DNA of 64,000 nucleotides from Flavobacterium resistens (GTDB taxonomy: Bacteria; Bacteroidota; Bacteroidia; Flavobacteriales; Flavobacteriaceae). The position numbers and the translations under genes are program-made. Under the pieces are notes generated by a model. The model was not told the DNA's origin. It made no database searches and saw only the letters and a list, made by a program, of their open reading frames with translations. The stretch spans positions 186,001 to 250,000 of the forward strand of contig NZ_FXTA01000002.1 of the NCBI RefSeq assembly GCF_900182645.1, read 5' to 3'. Shown piece after piece: positions 58,188-64,000 of this stretch; the first letter of the stretch is position 1, and every line of letters begins with the position of its first letter.

Positions 58188-59108
58188 ATGAAGAAAAATC
58201 ACAAAGATAGCTGGATTAAGGCCCTTTTTGCAATAATTTTTATTTTTGGAATAGGTGCCACATATTTGATCTTTAGCAACGAACCAAATGATATCATAGA
58301 ACAGCCTTCTAACAGTAGATTAGAGATAACGGGATCGAGCCCAGAAACTCTAGATCGGGAAAATATATTGGATTCTTTGAATAATTTGAAACTGGCTTAT
58401 GATGTTGCCATTTTTGAAAAAACTACACTTTCTGAAGAATTGGAGCTCCAAAAAAAGAATATTGAGAATTTGATGGAAATCATAAAAGCTTCTAAGAATC
58501 CTTCGGGAGAACAGATTAAAATTTACCGTAAGCAACTATCAGATTTAAAAGTTTCATTGGATCTTAAAGTTGCGGAAATTAAAAAATTGAAATCTCAAAA
58601 TAAAAACCTGCTTACTGAAATTGAAAGTCAGAATGTCGTAATGTACAAGCAAAAAGCAGAAAATGACACGCTTATTTCAAAACAAAAAAAGCTGGAATCT
58701 ACTTTAAAAGATGCTTCAAGACTTTCTTTAGGTAATTTTAAAGTGACTGCTTTTAATGAGAAAAGTTCGGGGAAAGAACAGGAAACGACTAAAGCAAAAA
58801 ACACAGATAAGCTTAAAATTAGTTTTTCTGTTAACGGAAATTCTGTTGCAAAAACAGGCAAAAGAGTTTACTATATTCAGGTTTTAGATCAAAAAAATAC
58901 TGTTTTAGGCGAAAATAAATTAATCGAATTTGGTAATGATAAAGCCTTGGTTTATAGTTTTTTAGTTGGTGTTGATTACCAAGGGAAAATGGCCAATGTT
59001 TATGGTGTTTTGAATAATGATTTAGCCAAGTTTAAAAAAGGAACTTATTTTGTCAATTTCTTTGATAAACAAGAAATAATGGGCAGTTCTTCAATTACTT
59101 TAGAATAG
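58188..59108 (+). CDS. Membrane-anchored coiled-coil protein of unknown function
   Basis: A 306-residue protein: basic start MKKNHKDSWIK, one membrane span (about 12-29), then a long coiled coil (about 60-175; LEEL-type heptads in EELELQKKNIENLMEIIKAS, QLSDLKVSLDLKVAEIKKLKSQ) and a C-terminal beta-rich domain (about 200-306, KISFSVNGNSVAKTGKRVYYIQVLD). It probably faces the periplasm. No family recognised, but similar proteins may be common in Flavobacterium. Own promoter. Confidence 0.75.
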   Translation: MKKNHKDSWIKALFAIIFIFGIGATYLIFSNEPNDIIEQPSNSRLEITGSSPETLDRENILDSLNNLKLAYDVAIFEKTTLSEELELQKKNIENLMEIIKASKNPSGEQIKIYRKQLSDLKVSLDLKVAEIKKLKSQNKNLLTEIESQNVVMYKQKAENDTLISKQKKLESTLKDASRLSLGNFKVTAFNEKSSGKEQETTKAKNTDKLKISFSVNGNSVAKTGKRVYYIQVLDQKNTVLGENKLIEFGNDKALVYSFLVGVDYQGKMANVYGVLNNDLAKFKKGTYFVNFFDKQEIMGSSSITLE

Positions 59109-59159
59109 CTCTTCAAAAAGTTTTACAACGAATTTTTAGTTTAAAGCAGCAGGATTTGC

Positions 59160-59167
59160 TAGCTTTG
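59160..59167 (+). promoter_or_regulatory. -7 box of the MBL hydrolase gene
   Basis: TAGCTTTG fits TAnnTTTG, 24 bases before the ATG; no clear -33 element. Confidence 0.45.
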
Positions 59168-59190
59168 TTTGCTTACTAGAAATTATTTTT

Positions 59191-60048
59191 ATGAAACTTT
59201 ATCCAATCGAATCTGGAAATTTTAAGTTAGACGGAGGCGCCATGTTTGGCGTTGTTCCTAAAACAATCTGGAACAAAACCAATCCTGCTGATGCCAATAA
59301 TTTAATTGATATTGCAGCGCGTTGTTTACTTATTGAAGATGGTAATCGCCTGATTTTGATTGATACCGGAATGGGCGACAAGCAATCAGAGAAGTTTTTT
59401 GGATATTACTCGCTTTGGGGTTCGCATTCCATAGATAAATCACTTGCAAAATACGGTTTTCACCGAGATGATATTACCGATGTTTTCATGACGCACTTGC
59501 ATTTTGACCATTGTGGAGGAAGTGTTCAATGGAATTCTGATAAAACGGGATATGAACCTGCTTTTAGAAATGCAAAATTCTGGACGAATGAAAATCATTG
59601 GGAATGGGCAACAAAACCAAATCAAAGAGAAAAAGCTTCATTTTTAGCAGAAAATATTTTGCCAATGCAGGAAAGCGGACAATTGAATTTTGTTGAAAGA
59701 CCAGAAAGCGATTTTGGTTTTTCAAAAGAATTAGGTTTTGATGTTTATTACGTTGACGGACATACTGAAAAGCAAATGATTCCGCATATAAAATATCAAG
59801 ATAAAACAATTGTTTTTTGTGCTGATTTGTTGGCGACAGCCGGACATATTCCGCTTCCGTATGTAATGGGGTATGACACAAGGCCATTGCTTACGATGCC
59901 TGAAAAAGCCAAATTATTGAATGCAGCTGCAGATCAAAATTATTATCTCTTCTTAGAGCACGATGCTCATAACCAAATTATAACGGTTGAACATACTGAA
60001 AAAGGTGTTCGTCTGAAAGAAATTTTTACCTGCGAAGATATTCTTTAG
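59191..60048 (+). CDS. MBL-fold metallo-hydrolase
   Basis: A 285-residue metallo-beta-lactamase-fold enzyme with the dinuclear metal site THLHFDHCGG (His102, His104, Asp106, His107), a further ligand in YVDGHTEKQMIPH and VFCADLLATAGH, and a C-terminal His in LFLEHDAHNQI. No signal peptide; cytoplasmic. It resembles quorum-quenching lactonase-like or general MBL hydrolases; the substrate is unknown. Confidence 0.92.
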   Translation: MKLYPIESGNFKLDGGAMFGVVPKTIWNKTNPADANNLIDIAARCLLIEDGNRLILIDTGMGDKQSEKFFGYYSLWGSHSIDKSLAKYGFHRDDITDVFMTHLHFDHCGGSVQWNSDKTGYEPAFRNAKFWTNENHWEWATKPNQREKASFLAENILPMQESGQLNFVERPESDFGFSKELGFDVYYVDGHTEKQMIPHIKYQDKTIVFCADLLATAGHIPLPYVMGYDTRPLLTMPEKAKLLNAAADQNYYLFLEHDAHNQIITVEHTEKGVRLKEIFTCEDIL

Positions 60049-60065
60049 ACTTTTTATAAAAAAAT

Positions 60066-60110
60066 AAAAACTCCTGCTTTTTGAACAGAAAGAGCAGGAG
60101 TTTTTTCATT
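60066..60110 (+). terminator. Terminator after the MBL hydrolase gene
   Basis: AAACTCCTGCT and AGCAGGAGTTT arms, loop of about 14 bases, then T-run. Confidence 0.88.
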
Positions 60111-60277
60111 ATGTTTAGTTAAGAAAAGTCTGTAGTCGTATAACTACAGAGTAGGTTATTTTTGGTTAATTTTATTACATGTTTTAGTTGAAGTAAATTC
60201 TTACAACTGTCATTCCCCCAAAGTTTTAGAATGTGTGAAATTTAACACAATCTTCTTCAATTGATAGTCATATAAAG

Positions 60278-60308
60278 TTGTTTTTTAGAAATATTATAAA
60301 TAGGTTTG
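60278..60308 (+). promoter_or_regulatory. Promoter of the two-gene exported TPR-like operon
   Basis: TTG (60278-60280), 20 bases, TAGGTTTG (60301-60308), fitting the Bacteroidota pattern. The leader is about 22 bases. Confidence 0.7.
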
Positions 60309-60336
60309 TGCATCAAAATTTATTAATACTTAACCT

Positions 60337-61491
60337 ATGAAAAAAGCAATACTATTCGTTTTGTTCATGTCTTTTTTTGGTGTAAAAGCACAAAAAGTAG
60401 ATTTGGATCGTTTTTATTTTAATGTGAATTATCAAATTCTTCCGAAAGAAGGAGTTCCTTATGAAAAAAGAACTTATTCTTCAACTGTAAAATGTGGAGG
60501 GGCGATACAATCTTACGTTGATCCGGCTACTCTTAATGATAAAATTCGTATCTCTGGCTGGAAAAAAGTAGAGAGTGGCGGTACCGTACAAATTGAACTT
60601 AACTTAGAAGATTTTGTTGAAAAAGGAGCTACTCCAGGAATAAGAACTGACGAGAAAAGAGATAAAGACGGTAAAGTAATTAGCAGAAAAGATTACCATT
60701 TTGTTACAGCAAAATATGCAACCAGAGGTTATGCTAAGGTAAAAGGTCCAGTTACTCCTGTAGCCGTAGTTGCAAAACCAGTTGAGCAGGCAAAACCAGC
60801 AGAAGCACCACCAACAACAAATAGGTTTTTGAAAAATGCAGTTATCAAAAAAGATACAACTTCAGCATCAGTAGTTGCGGCAGCAACTGAAGGTTTTAAC
60901 TTAAGTTTTAACGGAGAATTGGAGTATAAATCTTCAGAATATGAAACTTCATCAGCTGCGTTAAAAGATTTTTATATCAATAAAGGCGCTATTCGTGATC
61001 AAATGCTGAGAAGTTTTTCAGATAATTCAATGAGTACTTTCAATTCAAATGTTAATTCAACTTATGGTTATAGAGCTAAAAGCGACAATGAAATTCTTTG
61101 GATTTTGGATGCTAAAAGTGATGAAGGAAAAACACAAATTGAAGCAATTCAGGCTGTAAAAGCTTTATTTGCTACTATGAAAGCTGATGAGCCAATAGAT
61201 GATTTGAAATCTAATATGCAACCTTTAATTGAGTATTTTGATTCATTGAAAACAAAATATACTGAAGACAATAAACCATCTCGAAAAATGAGATATTCAG
61301 CTTACTTTAATTTAGCTGTTATTTACTTAATGTTAGATCAGCCAGAAAAAGCTATTACTGAATCTGAAAAATTAATCGAGAATGATTATGACAAAAGTGA
61401 TGGAAAAGCAATTATTGAAAAAGCGAATAAATTAATTGCAAGTTTTAAAGCGGCAAAAACAAATACTACGCATAATCCAGTTCTTAAATAA
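60337..61491 (+). CDS. Exported protein with TPR-like end, first of a pair
   Basis: A 384-residue exported protein; signal peptide ends near GVKAQKVD. An N-terminal beta-domain (about 20-135: FYFNVNYQILPKEGVPYEKRTYS) is followed by a Pro/Ala-rich linker (VVAKPVEQAKPAEAPPTT, about 145-162), a middle domain and C-terminal TPR-like helices (RYSAYFNLAVIYLMLDQPEKAI). It ends six bases before the next gene. No family recognised. The two proteins show the same plan: beta region with long acidic-basic helices and a TPR-like stretch. Confidence 0.75.
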   Translation: MKKAILFVLFMSFFGVKAQKVDLDRFYFNVNYQILPKEGVPYEKRTYSSTVKCGGAIQSYVDPATLNDKIRISGWKKVESGGTVQIELNLEDFVEKGATPGIRTDEKRDKDGKVISRKDYHFVTAKYATRGYAKVKGPVTPVAVVAKPVEQAKPAEAPPTTNRFLKNAVIKKDTTSASVVAAATEGFNLSFNGELEYKSSEYETSSAALKDFYINKGAIRDQMLRSFSDNSMSTFNSNVNSTYGYRAKSDNEILWILDAKSDEGKTQIEAIQAVKALFATMKADEPIDDLKSNMQPLIEYFDSLKTKYTEDNKPSRKMRYSAYFNLAVIYLMLDQPEKAITESEKLIENDYDKSDGKAIIEKANKLIASFKAAKTNTTHNPVLK

Positions 61492-61497
61492 AATACT

Positions 61498-63141
61498 ATG
61501 AAAAAAATTACACAAGTTGTTTTATTATTAATGCTTACAGGTATCAATCAAATTGTTAGTGGTCAATCTACTGGCTGGTTTGGTAAAGCTACTATAAGTA
61601 ACCCACTAAATTTAAGAGGTCCTGTACCTCCAACAAATCCTGAATACGGAAATTACAAATCATATGAAATGATTTTGAATCTTGCACCAGGTTTGGAAAG
61701 TAGTATGAATAACAAAAAAGCGCCATACTCTTCAGAGAAGTTTTATGAAGCTTTTTCGATTTCAGGTTTGAAAAAACAAAAAGAAGGTGAGTTTAAAGTA
61801 AAATACAATTTGACTCGTTTTGAACTTGTAAACGATGAAGAATATGTACAGACTTATTACCAAAAAGCACCGGCTTATTATATTGGTTTAGAGTCTAATT
61901 TGGAAATTACAGATAAAACTGGAAAAGTAATCTATAAAAGATATACAACTCCTAAAGTTTGTATGTATGTTACAAACCCAACAGAGACTTATGAGAATTT
62001 GACGTATAAGATATTGACTGACAATTTCTACAGTATGATTGAAGAATTTGAAGGTTTCTATTTGTATGGACCAAAAATTACAAAGCTGAGATATTCTGAT
62101 ATTGAGAAAAAGAAAAAATCAAAATCAACATTTAATATTGAAGAATACAATCAGTCACTTCAAGTAATGCCAACTTTAGTTGATGTTGACAGAGAAAACT
62201 GGGCTGATTTGTTTGGAGAAGCTCAAAAATTCTGGAAAGACCTTGTGAATTTTCAAGATAAAGATGATGAAGATTTAGCAAAACAAATTAGATTCAGTGC
62301 TAACTACAACTTGGCGGCAACTTATATTCTTTTAGGAAATGTTGAAGAAGCTTCAAAATATTTACCTGGAGTAAAAGAAAATGAAAAAAGCTTTTTGGGT
62401 ATGAGAAATGATTATCCATACATGTCAACTTTAGTTGAGGATATTGAAAAATACAAAAAACTTACTGAAAAGACATTTACTATCGAGGCAATTCCTCAAG
62501 AACCAGTTTTGGCATCATACAAAAAAGCGCCAACAGCGTTTAGATATGCAGAATTTCCAGGTGAAGTTTTAGATACAGATTCTAAAGTTTGGAAAGGTAA
62601 AGTTAGAATTATCAGTGATTACCCAGAGTTGGTAGATTTGAGAACAGAGCAAACAGTATCTGGATTGAGATCGATGATGGACGGTATTGGTTCTGAAAAA
62701 AGCAGTGTTTATATCTATGTTGAAGGACAGAAAAAACCAGAAAGAACTAACTTGAAAAAAGTAGTTAATATCAAAGACGAAGAAGGAAGAATGTACATTG
62801 TAGGTAAAACAGGAAGAGGAGTTTCTTTGGTTTCATTTGACATGAACAAGCAAGAAACAAGCTCAAAAAGATATTCAATGTTTGAAGAAGTTAAAAAAGG
62901 AGGAAAAGTTTCTTTATATCATGAGTTCTTCCCACAAGATGCTTATACTTTGAAAAAACATGTTCAGGATGAATTCTTTATTCCGCCAGTTTTCTTAGGA
63001 AGAAGAAAAGCATTAAAAGAATATTTCTCTGATTGTCCAAAAATGATCGAGAACATCGAAAAAGGAGTTTACGATCACGAAAACAAAGAGACTTACATCA
63101 AAATGTTTGATGATTATACTGCATTGTGCGGTAACTCATAA
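61498..63141 (+). CDS. Exported protein with TPR-like stretch, second of a pair
   Basis: A 547-residue exported protein; signal peptide ends around NQIVSGQST. The N-terminal part has beta strands (YKSYEMILNLAPGLESS), the middle (about 235-325) holds TPR-like helices (RFSANYNLAATYILLGNVEEASKYL), and the C-terminus (about 360-547) has beta strands and a KKHVQDEFFIPPVFLGRRKALKEYF segment. Six bases separate it from its partner, so the products may form one periplasmic or outer-membrane complex. No enzyme motif. A strong terminator follows. Confidence 0.75.
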   Translation: MKKITQVVLLLMLTGINQIVSGQSTGWFGKATISNPLNLRGPVPPTNPEYGNYKSYEMILNLAPGLESSMNNKKAPYSSEKFYEAFSISGLKKQKEGEFKVKYNLTRFELVNDEEYVQTYYQKAPAYYIGLESNLEITDKTGKVIYKRYTTPKVCMYVTNPTETYENLTYKILTDNFYSMIEEFEGFYLYGPKITKLRYSDIEKKKKSKSTFNIEEYNQSLQVMPTLVDVDRENWADLFGEAQKFWKDLVNFQDKDDEDLAKQIRFSANYNLAATYILLGNVEEASKYLPGVKENEKSFLGMRNDYPYMSTLVEDIEKYKKLTEKTFTIEAIPQEPVLASYKKAPTAFRYAEFPGEVLDTDSKVWKGKVRIISDYPELVDLRTEQTVSGLRSMMDGIGSEKSSVYIYVEGQKKPERTNLKKVVNIKDEEGRMYIVGKTGRGVSLVSFDMNKQETSSKRYSMFEEVKKGGKVSLYHEFFPQDAYTLKKHVQDEFFIPPVFLGRRKALKEYFSDCPKMIENIEKGVYDHENKETYIKMFDDYTALCGNS

Positions 63142-63164
63142 TTTACTTTTTAATTACAATTGAA

Positions 63165-63200
63165 GAAAGAGCTGTCAGTTTTTGACAGCTCTTTCTTTTT
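63165..63200. terminator. Bidirectional terminator
   Basis: Arms GAAAGAGCTGTCA (63165-63177) and TGACAGCTCTTTC (63183-63195), perfect 13 pairs, then TTTTTG. It serves the converging genes on both sides. Confidence 0.92.
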
Positions 63201-63211
63201 GTGCTTAAGTT

Positions 63212-64000
63212 TTAGTTTAATTTCCACCCAAAGGTTGTTTGGAAAACATAATCATCTTTTGATGCACCAGGTTTAGGTTTATTGTCGTAGTTATAAACAA
63301 ACGAAAGCTTGATGAAAAAATCCAATGGCAGATCATATTTTGTATCTAAAGAAAAATCGGTACGAACCCTTTTGCTTTCTGTAATACTTGGAAAAACAGT
63401 TGCTTTTGTCTGAATGCTGAAATCGCCAATATCGTACAGGTTAAAATCGGTTCCAATGAAAAGCTCCAAACTTTTATTGGGTTCGCTGGTGTCTTTAAAT
63501 TTTTCATGGTTAAAGGATAGGCCAGAGGCAACTCCCCAATATTTTTTATTGCTGTGTATAAGAAATTTTCCATATCCTGCTTTTGATATGACACGCAAAT
63601 CAATGTCCTGTTCGGTATTAGATAAAGTAGTAATCGATAATGGAATGAAATAATCTTTTGGAAGCAAATGAACATAGCTTAGTTCAGAATCAATTCTTCT
63701 AATAGGTTCACTATCATCTTGAATCGATTGCAGATGTTTGTACATTGCCGTCCCGTACCATCTTTTGGACGTGTAGCCTAAGTTTACGTTTGCAGTTAAT
63801 TGCTGTAAGTTTTGCGCTTTAGTTACTTTTATTCCCACATCAAAACTAGCATCAAGTCTGTCCCAGAAACTTTCGTCGACAGGTTTTATATATACAATAT
63901 CGGCAAGGTCGATTATGGATTTGGTCTGCGTTTCGACATTTGTAATTTCGCATTTATAGGGCGCATTAATTTTCGAAATTTTCCCATTCATTAAAACACC
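63212..64000 (-). CDS. DUF481-like outer-membrane barrel protein, N-terminus missing
   Basis: The frame is open to the end of the window (codons GVL lie before the first Met), so the gene continues past 64000. About 263 residues are present. A short N-terminal module (SKINAPYKCEITNVETQTKSIIDLADIVYIKP) precedes a barrel with strands such as ASFDVGIKVTKAQNLQQLTANVNLGYTS, ending VFQTTFGWKLN. It fits DUF481 (YdiY-like) outer-membrane proteins. Function unknown. Confidence 0.78.
   Translation of the reverse strand, partial: GVLMNGKISKINAPYKCEITNVETQTKSIIDLADIVYIKPVDESFWDRLDASFDVGIKVTKAQNLQQLTANVNLGYTSKRWYGTAMYKHLQSIQDDSEPIRRIDSELSYVHLLPKDYFIPLSITTLSNTEQDIDLRVISKAGYGKFLIHSNKKYWGVASGLSFNHEKFKDTSEPNKSLELFIGTDFNLYDIGDFSIQTKATVFPSITESKRVRTDFSLDTKYDLPLDFFIKLSFVYNYDNKPKPGASKDDYVFQTTFGWKLN

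Overview
The window looks like a chromosomal segment of a Flavobacterium-type member of the Bacteroidota. Supporting signs are low GC, -7 boxes of the TAnnTTTG type, few clear Shine-Dalgarno sites, family-typical proteins (IPExxxVDY, DUF2480, DUF3078, DUF5689, DUF6249), a SUF-only iron-sulfur operon, a TonB-dependent receptor paired with a DUF5689 lipoprotein, and many short palindromic interspersed repeats. The genus is inferred from this pattern and from gene order; no search was run.

Layout. 1-459 is the 3' end of a superoxide dismutase, followed by an 850-bp non-coding array: three copies of a hairpin plus a 42-nt identical tail, and a 14-bp tandem repeat. 1.3-4.2 kb holds purF and a PfkB kinase. 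4.5-7.1 kb is an ECF sigma factor, a small membrane partner and a secreted hydrolase, divergent from a DUF6249 gene; both divergent genes carry the same ECF-type promoter. 7.1-12.9 kb is a housekeeping block (rnhA, purN, acpP, fabF, rnc, IPExxxVDY, pyk). 13.3-22.9 kb is a same-strand envelope cluster: sulfatase, HAD lipoprotein, two beta-barrel 'transporter' proteins, DUF2252, DUF4136 lipoprotein, membrane-anchored AraC regulator, Omp85-like barrel. 23-28.9 kb has a CPBP protease, an AraC regulator, an exported C1 peptidase, a short TPR protein, two identical tRNA-Asn genes and rseP.

29.2-34.7 kb is the most interesting part. It is an AT-rich double-glycine peptide (bacteriocin-like) export locus: an HTH protein, two tiny precursor peptides missed by ordinary ORF cut-offs, a membrane protein, a decayed CPBP protease of the kind often used as bacteriocin immunity, two tiny membrane peptides, an HlyD adaptor and a C39-peptidase ABC transporter. 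Both peptides have a conserved mature segment containing a lipobox-like LxxC, which is unusual.

34.8-45.3 kb is mixed metabolism and transport (old yellow enzyme, Gfo/Idh/MocA oxidoreductase, MFS, TonB receptor with DUF5689 lipoprotein, HflX). 45.4-46.1 kb is a frameshifted zeta-toxin-like kinase with a small overlapping gene. 46.3-57.8 kb (minus strand) is the suf region (sufA, sufB, flavodoxin-like, sufC, sufD, then sufS, sufE, DUF59, DUF2480, DUF3078). It is interrupted by a four-helix-bundle gene bracketed by inverted repeats, by other palindromic repeats, and by a serine hydrolase on the opposite strand. 58-64 kb has a coiled-coil membrane protein, an MBL hydrolase, two linked exported TPR-like proteins and a partial outer-membrane beta-barrel gene.
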